Positions 1 through 11,042 of a stretch of 64,000 bases of DNA are shown piece by piece. The notes under the pieces are model-generated. The model was not told where the DNA came from. It did not search any database and was given only the letters and a program-made list of their open reading frames with translations. Both the position numbers and the translations under genes were made by a program. Source of the stretch: Triatoma infestans (taxonomy: Eukaryota > Arthropoda > Insecta > Hemiptera > Reduviidae); assembly GCA_011037195.1 (NCBI GenBank), contig JAAEAF010000613.1, positions 62,001-126,000 of the forward strand, given 5' to 3'. Position 1 is the first letter of the stretch. The number at the start of each line of letters is the position of its first letter.

Positions 1-469
1 TTCATTCGTTATGTATGGAAAGGCTTCAATAAAATGTAACTATATTAGGATAATACAATGCTGTGGCTATTCATCATCAGATAACCTGGAAAGGATCTGG
101 CATACCTTTTGCGTTATCACATTTTTCACATATACCAATCACGGTATCAGTACAGGCGCTCTTGTTCACGTTAGTTAGGGAAAACTTTCAACGGATACAG
201 ATTAAGGAACAGTAGGATGCTGAAAATTAAAACTCCGCTTTTTAAAAAATTAATTTTTTTTTTAACTTTAATTTCTTTTTTATAATTTATGTTTGATTCA
301 TTAATATTAGCCAACTCAAGAAACAATCAAATGAAGTTGCTATTATTTGCAAGAACGATAAGTATTTTTTCTAGTAGGTAAGAATTGAAACAAATTGAAT
401 TATTTATACTGTTCTCTTTTATGAATTCCTCACTCTTTTATACTCCAACTATTTAATTATTTGTTACAG
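1..469. other. intronic DNA upstream of E1
   Basis: AT-rich; I see no coding sequence, domain or promoter that I could defend. Confidence 0.6.
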
Positions 470-654
470 GTGGTACCAGTTTCAGATGTGATGTCTGTTT
501 AAAAACATATAAATATAAACGTAATCTAACAACACATAAGAAATATGAATGCTGTCAAGAACCACGATTCCAGTGTCCACATTGTCCGCACAGATCCAGA
601 CATAAGAGTTCTCTTAAATCACATATAGTATTTAAACATTTGAAATATACATAA
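470..654 (+). CDS. lola: lola-type terminal zinc-finger exon E1
   Basis: Alternative last exon encoding 61 residues of a DNA-binding tail for a BTB transcription factor of the longitudinals lacking family, acting in the nucleus. The acceptor is TTACAG at 464-469; GT completes a split codon (Gly if the upstream exon ends in G). Finger 1 is C7-x2-C10-x12-H23-x4-C28 (C2HC) and finger 2 is C36-x2-C39-x12-H52-x4-H57. The linker is CQEPRFQ, where most copies have GKEPQFQ. The stop is TAA at 652-654 and an AATAAA lies at 731-736. There is no ATG in a useful position, as expected for an internal acceptor-defined exon. Family and role come from the conserved finger architecture and the exon array; which isoform it matches is unknown. 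Confidence 0.85.
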
Positions 655-3010
655 CTATTGTTATGTTGTTGTTTTTATTTCGGTAACAGTTTAATTTTTA
701 TTGACATTTTTAATTACGAATAAGAATATTAATAAAAAAAAGTGTTTATTATTGCTATATAAATATGCTGATATTTGAACATTTTCTGTAAAATGATCTT
801 ATAAGTTATTTATTTAGCATAATAATATTTATAGTTATAAAATACTGTTAAAATATTTTATTTTATTTTTACAAATTAATGGATTATTTAAAATCATTAA
901 ATAAATTTTCTCTTGTTAATGCCTTTTTTAATTTAAAAAAAAAAACAAAAAAAAAACAAACCACAATTACTGGTTTTATAAATAGCAATTAAAACTGAAA
1001 TTGTAGATAATTCCGTTATAAATGTTCTGCGAAAACATTGAGCTCATATCTAAATGGATTTATTTCTTCACCTAGAAAGGTAAGCACTTTCCTTGGACAA
1101 GAATACAGGTGGTGGGATCAATTGATATACATTAGTAATATACGATTACTGATTGATTTATATTTAATTCAATATAAATAATCTAAATGTTTTTTCTGTG
1201 CCGACTCATCTGCATTCTCGTCAAAATGCACATAAGTCTCCATATAGTTTGTTTTCATATCCCTTCAAAAAAAATGATATTGGTATGGTTAAATGGGGCA
1301 AAATTAAGGATTCTTATAACATTAGTAAGACATTTTTTTCTAAATTTATATAAAGAATAATCTACATAAATATATAGTATTTAATTTTCGATACAATTTT
1401 GTTAAATCCAATATGAAGTTCTGAGAAAATTGATTTGTAAAATGTTACATATAGTGAATTACGCATTGCTAACACCTTTCTCCACCACACTGATCGCTAA
1501 TTGGTACTAAAGCCTGCCCAAGAATACATAAATTACTTTACTCTCTTGTGTTCTTCACTTATTTTCGCGTTTGGAAAAGCAAACAGAAACTGACCATTCT
1601 CAAATTCTAAGGTAATCATTCTTCCGTTTTATTAGTAGGGTTTGGTACAATATTTGATATTTTCTAAGCCTTGAGAAAAAACAAGGCTAGTTATTTTTTT
1701 TTTCTAGTATAGAGTGTATTAGCTCATTCAGTCCTTGATTCAGTTATGAACTAGTCACACTTAAAAATACATTCAAAATAATCTTAAATATTCCTGACAT
1801 TTTCGCGCTGTATGTATTACTGCATCTGAGGACGCCCTATTTTTAGGACATATTTAATACTGATTAAAAACAATTATGAATTTGAATATTTATTTAAAAA
1901 AGAAAAAACTAGCTAAAAAGAAAATGAAGTTCCATAGATGAAATAGCATGAATTTGAATATTTATTTAAAAAAGAAAAAACTAGCTAAAAAGAAAATGAA
2001 GTTCCATAGATGAAATAGCATATCTGTGGGTAGTGGAAAAAATATTTTTTTTGTAAAAGGGAAAACTGAAGTTGTAAAAGGGGAAATCAACTTAATTCGT
2101 TTTCCTAATCATCTAGTCTCCACACTTTGAATGTCGATGGGACCCTTAATAATTGAACTGCAGAATACAAAAAATATTGTACTGTAGCCCTCCATAGATC
2201 CAGAAGGAGGGGCAAATGAAATATTGAAATTTATAATATTTACAGAAATTTTTATAAAAGTCCTTTTTCCAAATTTACATCGGTAATGTAAATGAATTAC
2301 ATACAGATGACAATAATTGTTTATCAATGATTTTTTCTGTAAGAGCCTGCTTCATTCTGTGGGCATTGATCGGTTTCAAATGTCCGGCTAACTTCAGGAA
2401 ATCTTGGAAAGCAGTGTGATGTCCCAAATTTGTATGGGTAAATTCAGTTTACAAAACGTTCATATCTTCAATTTTCACTAAATTTTTGTTTCATAAATTT
2501 TAATTACAAAATAATTTTTTAATTGTACTAATCATTTAGATTTTTGTTGTTTTGTCTTATTATGTAAAACTTAACTTTTTTGTCTTATGCAATCTAAAAG
2601 GTTGCGCCAGCTTTCTTGTAGTCCGATTTTAACTCAGAGTTTAAGTACAGAATCGCTACAGATTTTTAATTATTGTTATATATTTTGACTTGTTGAAGTC
2701 ATTGACATTACACCTTTTATCAAAACACCCTGAAAGAGTCGAAGAGCAGTCGATGAACACAAATTAATGTAGACTATCATAGATAAAAATCTGTTGTTTT
2801 GCAGCTTTATGAACCCAACTCCATATATAAATGTTTATATTATTGAATGGCATTTTTCACTAAATGTTTACATGTTTTCCCAATAATCATACTGATATTT
2901 TTTGTTGTTGCAAGGATAAGTGAAACAATATGTAGATTTTTGTGCTTAACTTTTAAAATATTTAAAATATTATTCATTTGACGGTGAACATCTTTTGTTG
3001 TATTTTCCAG
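655..3010. other. E1-E2 interval
   Basis: AT-rich, with the 72-bp tandem duplication and a family A fragment near 2340-2400. No exon found on either strand. Confidence 0.6.
1876..2021. repeat. 72-bp tandem duplication
   Basis: Two copies of a 72-base unit (1876-1947 and 1948-2019, continuing to 2021) beginning ATGAATTTGAATATTTATTT read the same throughout as far as I can compare. Recent slippage or unequal exchange; no coding meaning. Confidence 0.9.
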
Positions 3011-3225
3011 ATAAACGCCATCCTTGTTCCAGATGTGGGAAGAGTTATAAACATCGTGGTAGCTTAACATTGCATCAGAAACATGAATGCGGAAAAGAAC
3101 CTCAGTTTCAATGTCCTCATTGTCCATTTAAAGCTAATTATAAAGGAAATCTAAAATCTCATATAGGATTAAAACATTTAATGAACACACCATCTGCTGT
3201 AGCAAGTAGTAATAAGAAAAAGTAG
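3011..3225 (+). CDS. lola: lola-type terminal zinc-finger exon E2
   Basis: Encodes 71 residues after the acceptor TATTTTCCAG; AT completes Asp with an upstream G. Finger 1 is C6-x2-C9-x12-H22-x4-C27, with the common GKSYKHR start of the finger. The linker is GKEPQFQ and finger 2 is C35-x2-C38-x12-H51-x4-H56. The tail of 15 residues is Ser/Ala-rich and ends in three lysines before TAG at 3223-3225. Using the in-frame ATG-like start upstream of 3011 would mean translating intron, so the acceptor sets the 5' boundary. I see no AATAAA within about 350 bases. It is one of the two C-x2-C exons to the left of the C-x-C block. Confidence 0.87.
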
Positions 3226-5988
3226 CCAGCTATGTTATAAGTGTTCTTATTTTTACTGAAAAGTACTCTTTTAACAAATGTTAAATACATTTTTATTATT
3301 ATCTTCTTTCAACATTTTAAAACAAAAAATTAATCTCCTGTTCTCTGAAAATTACTTAATTCTTAATGTTAGAAATTGAAAGGAGAATTGTTTGTTTTTG
3401 TAATAATATATCTAAGTCATGTCTAGTGGAATCTGAAAAAAACTTTTAAGTGCGATGCAGTATTTTCTTTAACACAAGGTGGTTAAGTACCCGATGCTGA
3501 GTAATATTTGAGTTTGTGTCCGTCAAACATGTTTCTTGTGCTTATTGCTGACTTTCGGATTGTTCATCAACCTCTCTTAATATGGAAGAAAATCGAAACC
3601 AGTCAGAATTAAGGAAAATAAAAAAATTAAGGAAACATTGCTATGATGAAGGCAATCTCAAATAAAAACTGTATTATTATGAGAGAGATTTTTTTTTTTT
3701 TAAAGTTTTGTGCCAAATACAAAAAAAAAAGATATTCAAAATTGGTTGTTTTATATAAAATAATTTTTGTTTGTTTTATTTTTGTAAAAGTTAGATTGAC
3801 GATTTTTTAAACGAGGTCATTCCGAGAATTCACTGTTCTTAGATTTACCTCGTAAATAAATTTAATCGTCTATTTATTTCGGGTTTGCCATTTGTACTGT
3901 TATATTTATTTATTTATTTTTATAAAATACTACAATGGAATTATGCTATTGTTATAATGACTTTTGCCCCTTTTATTAAAGTCATTTTCTTTTAGAAGTA
4001 ACTGGTCAATCAAAGCCCAATATAACATAATTGTCCAATTTGGATAGTTAGACCTAACAAATTGCTGGCCATATTGTTGGCTGTGTGTTTAATTCAGATA
4101 TATAAGAGTGTTCTTCAGAATAATACAACCTATCAAGTTCATTCAGATTTTCATTGTATTGTTAAATCTTAGAAACGAGCGAAGTTTGCTTTTTGGGGCG
4201 GGTGTTGCTGTAGTGATTATGTGCATGGACTTGTGTTATAACTGCTAAATTTTATATTCGTTTAAAAAATGTTAATAGTAAAGTAGGTGCTACCGCCCCT
4301 GTCCACGCCCCGCCCACGACACCTAATTTGGTAGTGGATTTCAAGCCCGCCTGAAAAAATAGGAATTACTTTTTTTTTTTTTTTACTAAGTTCCCTTTTT
4401 ACGAAAAGTCCATTTATATCAGTTTTATTTTGTGAGCTCTAAGTTCCATTAGTTACTTAAAATAAGAGGCATTAGTAACTTAAAAAAAAAATCTATTATA
4501 AAATTTGTCAATTTAGGAATTTTGAAAAATATAGAAAGAGAAGTGTTTCATTTCAGTTTTATTAAACCAATGTTTAATGTATGCTCAGAAAACTTTTTAG
4601 TTGTAAAAGCACACTCTCATTTCTATTTCCCTTCTCTTACCCTTTAAGAGGTAATATTGCGATAAAATCAAATTTTCGAAATTGAGTTGTCACCAAAACT
4701 AACATAGTTTTAGGTCCTTTAAAAAAATTGTTTATAGCGAGCGTGAAATAAATATAGAAGTGAATATAAAAAAAGAAAACTCGCTGTTATCTCAAAACTT
4801 TATAGTTTAGAGATATTTTTCATAGATACGACACGGTTTTTGCAACATTACCGAAAAACTCGTAAAATATGAGTGGATTTTTTTTTTTTAAAAGGCTCCA
4901 ACAATTTTCATTAAACTTGGTATGCTTGGCATATATAGGGCCTATCAGTTTTATTTAAATAATTTTTATTTTCGGAACAAAAAAGTTAAAGAAAGAGTGA
5001 TGAAGATGACATCTAATTCAATATATTCTTGGGTTTACCGCTACAACGTAATAACCGTTATAGACATAATATTTATTTATAATATATAGGCATATATACT
5101 ATTTAGTTCAAATTCCAAGTTTGAAGACAATTTTTTTTAGAGCTGTGTAAGGCAATTGCGGTAGGAGAAAACCGTCTATGTTACTTAACAGATTTTCTAG
5201 AATAACATATTTTGTTTTATAATATACATATTATATATTTGTGAGCTGTATTAAATTTAGATTAAATGAATAGTTGAGAAATACAATTTCCATAATGTTT
5301 GGCATAATGATTTATTATAATTATATGTTTAAAAAACAAAAAGTTCCTAAAAGAAAAATAAATTCTTCCATTAATATGGACTAAATTCTCATCAAATACA
5401 ATGAAAATGTCGGAAAGATCTCACATGGCAGAAATCCCATGTTGTTACTCTGTACAATATAAGAAAACGTTGAAAAAATTAGATACATGTAGTCTATTTT
5501 GAGAAACTAATAATAGTTAATAGCCAGTACTTAATATTGTCAAAGTAATTTATGTATTTAAATAAATATTCAATGGATGGTATTGTAATAATAATTTATA
5601 AGAATTCTAAATAATTTGTAATCGTTTATTAGTGCATAATATTCTGATTGTAGTATAAAGTTTAATGTTTTTTGTTTTTAATAAAATGTGAAAATATTTT
5701 TAGGCGAATTTCTGTTTCTGTTGGCTGTTCCAAAGTTGAAAATACATCTGTTTACTTTTAATAATTATATAATTAGAAATTATATTTGATATAATTATCT
5801 TCTGAACTTATTTTTCCATCTTTTTATCTTATATTATATCACCGGTGATATGTTAAACATTGAATCTGTCTTTATTCACCCACTTTTTTTCATAGTTTCT
5901 TATCTTGTCTATTGATATTATAACTTGTATCGGTTTAATAAAGAATTATCCTTAATTTTCTAAATGCTCTCTTCTTTTTTTTTTTCAG
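3226..5988. other. E2-E3 interval
   Basis: AT-rich with T-runs; a GC-richer patch near 4180-4340 is unassigned. A family C copy lies at 4.6-5.2 kb. Confidence 0.6.
4615..5180. repeat. repeat family C copy (degraded)
   Basis: Starts CTTCTCTTACCCTTTAAGAG and contains TTCGAAATTGAGTTGTCACC and TTCATTAAACTTGGTATGCT. The same phrases recur at 18.2-18.8, 30.7, 56.4-57.4 and 60.3 kb. Confidence 0.65.
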
Positions 5989-6233
5989 ATAACGGACGAT
6001 ATTTGTGTGTATGTGGAAAATCTTACAAACATAAATTTAGCCTTAACAAACATGTGAAATATGAATGTGGTAAGGAGCCTCAATTCCAGTGTCCTTATTG
6101 TTCTTATAGAGGAAAACGGAAAGGTGCTGTTAAATCTCATATATCTCGTAGACATGTAAAAATTCCATTATCTCCATCATCCACACCACCACCATCTTAT
6201 CACTATAGTCGGCACATACTTCAGTTTAATTAA
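5989..6233 (+). CDS. lola: lola-type terminal zinc-finger exon E3 (C-x-C class, Pro-rich tail)
   Basis: Encodes 81 residues. A strong polypyrimidine tract (T-run) and CAG precede 5989. Finger 1 is C7-x-C9-x12-H22-x4-C27: only one residue separates the first cysteines, the start of a run of twelve consecutive exons with this shortened knuckle. Finger 2 is C35-x2-C38-x12-H51-x4-H56. The 25-residue tail is unusual, with a Ser/Pro stretch (SPSSTPPPS) followed by HYSRH and a hydrophobic end. The stop is TAA at 6231-6233, with AATAAA at 6394-6399. It is a likely independent DNA-binding specificity; the tail might add a protein contact, which is a guess. Confidence 0.87.
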
Positions 6234-7564
6234 GATAACTATTGAAAATGAGGAAAATAATCTGATTCAGAAAAATCATCTCAAACACAACCACACGCAG
6301 AAGATGAGTAGCAAGCAAGCTTTTCTGTTAAAAGTGTAGAAATTTGTAAAAATTTTTTTTTTTCAATTTATGGTAAATTATTTATATTTTTATAATAAAA
6401 TTTTGGAAAATTTATTCAGTGATTGCAGATGTTTCATAATTTTCCACCAGTTGCTTTAGGGAGCTAGTTAAGTGAATAATTTTTCGACCAAATTTACTTT
6501 TACACTCTGCAATATTATCAAATTTTCGAATAACTTTTCACCAAAAAGTAAAAAGTGCGTGTATTTTCAGGACCTCCTGATTTTATAAAGTAAAAAAGTT
6601 AAAATAAAGTAGTAATGCCTATTTCGATAGTGTGGACGGAGGCAGAAGCAAACATATTTCAGAGTAATGTTACTCATATCAAAATGTCAAATAAAATCCA
6701 AGGCCAGGACCTCGAATCGGTCCACGACAAACCTCAACTACTAACTATTCAGTTATATAGCGACTCCCTTAATTTTATATGCATATCAAAGTCCGTTTAG
6801 ATTCACCAAAAGATCCAACTAAGTAAGATTTAGATCCAAATTAGTTTCCAAAGTGAGATTTTATTTGTCTCCCTTTGGGTAATCCCTATTTGGGTAAGCC
6901 TTGGTCCTTTATCGGTTATTAGTATTATAGGTATTGTTCAGTTCAGCTTTCAGTGTTTAATCAGGTAAACAATGTTAAACAATTATGGAGTTGCTTTTTT
7001 TAAAAAAAAATTGTTACAACAGCGTTTTTTACACCATAAACAACCTAATAGCACTGCATACTCCGAAGAGAGGAGCTCCCAATTCTTATACGATACTTGA
7101 AGTGTGGAAAACGCGATGGTTAATACGCATGTGAGGGTTATTTGGAATATTGCGAGAGGCGAAGCTGCGGAATAAAGGATTGTTGGAATATTTTTAATCA
7201 TCAGTTTCGGGCGACTAGCATGACGAAAGGAATTTCAAGTTGCCTGAGGAAAGATAGACAAATTTATTTCTATTCATTGACCACACGAGTCGTGTCCGTC
7301 AGTCTACAAAATGGTTGAACATCTTTTTTTGGATTCATGTTCTTAACAACAATGTTCTTATATCGTTCCCCTAAACCGAAAGTTTCTTCAACTTTCAATT
7401 TTTCAGCAGTGAAGAAAAACTTGTTGGAAAGAATATAGGTAGGAATATAGATTTTTTTCTTATGCAGAATTTTTGTTGCTATTATTCCTTAACAATGGAT
7501 TCCGTACTTGTTATTTTCCCCACTCTACTGTTTTTTAATAATCCTGTTATGTTTTTGATTTCAG
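6234..7564. other. E3-E4 interval
   Basis: No exon seen. Short open readings at 6615 and 6983 show no domain. Confidence 0.6.
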
Positions 7565-7755
7565 ATGGAAGATTTAATTGTTCTTGTGGCAAATCTTATA
7601 AACATAAGGCGAATCTTTATTCTCACAGAAAATATGAATGCGGCAAACCGCCTACATTTCAATGTCCATTCTGTCCTTATATGGCTAAATTGAAGAAAAC
7701 ATTGAATTCTCATCTAGCTTCCAAACATATGACTGAGAACAATTTGTTATTTTAA
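7565..7755 (+). CDS. lola: lola-type terminal zinc-finger exon E4 (C-x-C class)
   Basis: Encodes 63 residues after GATTTCAG. Finger 1 is C6-x-C8-x12-H21-x4-C26 and finger 2 is C34-x2-C37-x12-H50-x4-H55. The linker reads GKPPTFQ, with Pro replacing the usual Glu. The tail MTENNLLF ends at TAA 7753-7755. Only 98 bases separate this stop from the start of E5, and that gap holds no canonical AATAAA. A transcript ending in E4 may therefore run through E5 and share the signal at 8061, or use a non-canonical site. The sequence is close to E7 and E11 (DGRF start, GKSYKHK). Confidence 0.88.
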
Positions 7756-7853
7756 TTATTATACTCTACATTGTAAATACAATAATTTTTGAAATTATTT
7801 AATCATTTTATAGATACCTCAATTAACCAACATCGTTCTTTAATTCTTTGCAG

Positions 7854-8032
7854 GTATAAGACATTCTTGTATTTGTGGTAAATCGTATAAGAACAAATGC
7901 ACTTTGGTACATCATCAAAGATATGAATGTGGTAAAGAAGCAAATCTTCAATGCCCACATTGTGATTATAAGGCTAAAGTGAAGGGTACTTTGAGATCAC
8001 ACATGGCCGTGAAACATTTCAAAGTTTTATAA
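7854..8032 (+). CDS. lola: lola-type terminal zinc-finger exon E5 (C-x-C class)
   Basis: Encodes 59 residues starting at GT after TTTGCAG; the reading was made directly from the bases because it is very short. Finger 1 is C6-x-C8-x12-H21-x4-C26 and finger 2 is C34-x2-C37-x12-H50-x4-H55. Its linker GKEANLQ departs from the consensus at the Pro and the aromatic residue, the most altered linker of the block. An extra cysteine sits inside finger 1 (KNKCTL). The stop is TAA at 8030-8032 and AATAAA is at 8061-8066, giving a 3' UTR of only a few dozen bases. Confidence 0.85.
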
Positions 8033-8516
8033 ACGTAATTTGTTGTTCTAGATTAAGTAAAATAAATTTATAGGAACCCTGTTAATTCAGTATATTTATT
8101 TTAAATATTATTTTGTTTTCAGTTCTCAAATTTCCACATTCTTGTGTACAGCTTAAATACAAACTAAACCTTCAAGATTTATTGTCAAACAAATTGGAAT
8201 AATAATTTATAAGTATTGCTCTTCTAAGTACTATATAAGTTACAATCATGTCATAATGTCTTATAACATTTCATAGGAATTTAAATAAATAACTCTTTGA
8301 TTGTTTAGTATCAATACATTATATCGCCACTTCATTAGAAATCCTTCGCCCCATAAATGAATCTTCAGACTCGCAGATAGACAAAAATTTAGTTTTTTCC
8401 GGCTCTAGAAATGATATGATGCTTACACTGAAAGCCAGATTGAAGCAATAATCTGATATGGTTGGGGATACAAACCTTAACATTATATCTGTGTCTAATT
8501 TGAATTTTGTTTTCAG
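8033..8516. other. E5-E6 interval
   Basis: Ordinary AT-rich intron; nothing recognised. Confidence 0.6.
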
Positions 8517-8707
8517 GTCAGCGTTATAATTGCGAGTGTGGAAGGTCATACAAGTACAAATCTGATCTAATCAAGCATAAGAAGTATGAATGCGGTCAGG
8601 AACCTAAATTCAAATGTCCCCTTTGCCCTTATAAAGCTAAAAGGAAGTCTACTATGAAAACTCATATTGGTTGCAAACATTATTTTGAATATGGGTCTAT
8701 TGCTTAA
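8517..8707 (+). CDS. lola: lola-type terminal zinc-finger exon E6 (C-x-C class)
   Basis: Encodes 63 residues after TTTTCAG. Finger 1 is C6-x-C8-x12-H21-x4-C26, with a GRSYKYK start. The linker is GQEPKFK and finger 2 is C34-x2-C37-x12-H50-x4-H55. The tail is short and aromatic (YFEYGSIA). The stop is TAA at 8705-8707 and the nearest AATAAA is distant (9144-9149). The decayed exon psi1 (19214) retains the same GQ-Y start, GRS(Y/F)KYK and Asp-Leu spacing, so E6 is its closest relative. This makes E6 the first member of a cassette that was copied downstream. Confidence 0.88.
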
Positions 8708-8828
8708 ATTATTGTTAAATTATTTGCTGTAACCATAATCATTTACAATTCAATATTTTTATTTTAAATATATTTTGATATTAGTTCTCAAGATTTCCTT
8801 GTTCATGATATCTTTCTTCTTGAATTCA

Positions 8829-8910
8829 GGAAAGTTTCGGTTTGTTGCCAGACAAGATTATCTTTATAACAGTCATCGTCCAGAAGCAATTAAATTTTAC
8901 TATAATGTGA
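8829..8910 (+). pseudogene. possible relic of a zinc-finger exon (doubtful)
   Basis: After an ATTCAG there is a stretch recalling E4/E7: a GGAAAGTTTCGGTTTGTTGCC-like opening and ATCTTTATAAxxxTCATCG where E7 has ATCTTTATAATCATCG. No frame gives both fingers, the middle is deleted and the second finger is missing. It may be a very old dead copy or chance similarity. Confidence 0.3.
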
Positions 8911-10830
8911 CTTTTAAAAAATAATAGAAATTTAAGAATTTTCGTTAGTAATATTTGTGTTTGAAATCGCCAATTCTTTCAGCGTTCTCAGGTCTGCATA
9001 TATCATGCCTAAAGTTTAGTAACTCGTTAGGATTTATGGTTGGAAGCTGAAAATCATATCTTAAAATTATTTCATAAAATATCAGCTGCTGAAACAGCGG
9101 GAAATGAAAGTTAAATATTAAAACAGTTTTTATACTCAAGATTAATAAAGTAAGATGGAATAAATAATTAATGTGCATAACCCTTTATAATTTTAAACTT
9201 CATATTCCACTCATTGATGGTTCCATTTTTAAAGGAACAATTCCATTCCTTTTAAAATTGGAAACAAAATGTCACCTAAAGAAAAAAAACCGTTCCCATA
9301 AACCATTTAAATTGTACAAAACACTTCTCTAAACAAACAGTAAGTAAACTGATTTAGCCTTTGCAAGTCTGTGGATATCACTTTGTTTATTCAGACATGC
9401 TGAAGATGGATAAACGCTTGAAAGCTGGCGATGACCGCAATCAATCAAGTAAGCAAAAATAAAAAATTGTTTTGATAACTGATTTGTGCTTTTTGCGCTT
9501 TTCTCGCAATCGCGTCCTGTGATTTTTTTTAACTTTGAAAAATCGTACATTGTATATGGACATTAAATTGAATTATTTATGTGAAATTTACTGTTTATAT
9601 CAGATTTTTTTCGTCATTCTTTTGCACTCGAAAGTGATCATAACTGCGAAAAAAAAGGATAACAGTTAAATAAGAAATTTTGTAATAATTACTCACCGGG
9701 GTAACTCTGGAGCATAGCAGTCCTATGAACTCATGTTAATGGTAGCCGCTGGCTTAAACAGATCGCTGGACCCCCTTTATCTTAAGTAGTTTCCTATTCA
9801 TTCCAGTAGCAACTGGATTCATTAGAAGGAGGCGATAATATTCATATTGCTTCTCAAGAACTTCACTTCCAGATCAACGGTACTGGGAGCCTTTTTCAGA
9901 CCACGATCTCAATGTTAGAAGCACCAAAGATGATTACAGTCTTTTTTTCAGTGAGATACCAGCTTGAAGGATACCAGCAATTGTTGTGTTGGTTCTGCAG
10001 AGCTGGAAAGCATCAGAGATATTTTCCGTGATAGCCTGCTATTTTGGTGTTCATCGACCGGTTTCGGGCGTTCGCCCATCATCAGGATGTTTTTGTCAAA
10101 ACAGGGTGATAACAGACTTGCAAGAGCAAATTCAGTTAATATACTCTGATGATTTGGCAAAAACATTCTGATGATGGGCGAACGTGCGAAACCGGTCGAT
10201 GACCATCAAAAGAAGCAACGGAAATGAAAGAAGCACCACGGAAAATGTCTCTGGTTCCGACAATTCTTAAACTTTCAAAGGCAGAAACTATGTATAACGC
10301 TTTCTTCTGGCAATTCTTGACATTGGTACAATATGCCTCATAAAAAGTACTGACTAATTTGGTCTCTTTTTTTAATAAATTCTCAACAATGTTGTTTGTT
10401 AAGTAAATTTTAGAAAAAACTAAATTTAAGTACTTGTTGATCAACACGACCGTTGTATATAATAAACCTCTTGCTACTAACAAATTACAAGTGTTCCCAG
10501 AATTTTACTGTCCGAACTTTCCATTTTCAGGGCGACAAAATTCTTTTGAAAAGCTATGTGGTTTAATTGCTGGACAGGTTGTATATTAAAACTTCAATCG
10601 GATGTGCTTAACCATTCAGTAAAAGTTTTGTTCATATCTTTTTAAAGGAAATTTAGCCAAAAAAATACACCATAATTTGAATATTTCTTTTTCTGAATCA
10701 ATTCTAAATCAAAAACAAATATTATGCCAATTTCATAAATTTGTTCATATTCTTTTTCATTTTTTTTTTTTGCAATTTTTTTTTTCTTCACGAGCACCAT
10801 AGCAATATCGCTTTATAATCTTTGTTTCAG
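8911..10830. other. E6-E7 interval
   Basis: Apart from the family A foldback, holds unassigned unique-looking DNA. Confidence 0.55.
9985..10262. repeat. foldback repeat family A
   Basis: The left arm (GCATCAGAGATATTTTCCGT, then CATCGACCGGTTTCGGGCGT) and right arm (GATGATGGGCGAACGTGCGA, then GAAAATGTCTCTGGTTCCG) are inverted copies. The same unit is at 50103-50365; fragments are at about 2340, 17620-17860 and 34050. Confidence 0.8.
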
Positions 10831-11042
10831 ATGGAAGATTTACGTGTTCATGTGGCAAGTCTTATAAACACAAACCGAATCTTTATAATCATCGCAGATT
10901 TGAATGTGGCAAAGAACCAACATTCCAATGTCCTCTGTGTATATATAAGGCTAAACGCAAACTCACATTGAATAATCATATAGTACTTAAACATTTGAAA
11001 GAAACTACAACCTTAATTGGGAACCCATATTATGATTTGTAA
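10831..11042 (+). CDS. lola: lola-type terminal zinc-finger exon E7 (C-x-C class)
   Basis: Encodes 70 residues after AATCTTTGTTTCAG. There is no in-frame ATG near the 5' edge, so it is visible only as an acceptor-to-stop reading. Finger 1 is C6-x-C8-x12-H21-x4-C26, with GKSYKHKPNLYNH. The linker is GKEPTFQ and finger 2 is C34-x2-C37-x12-H50-x4-H55, with Ile where most copies have Pro after the second cysteine. The 15-residue tail ends NPYYDL before TAA at 11040-11042. AATAAA occurs at 11166-11171. E11 is a clear paralogue, including the AATCTTTGTTTCAG acceptor. Confidence 0.87.

Noticed and set aside
2840..3127. 95-residue minus-strand reading
   Set aside because: Antisense shadow of E2.
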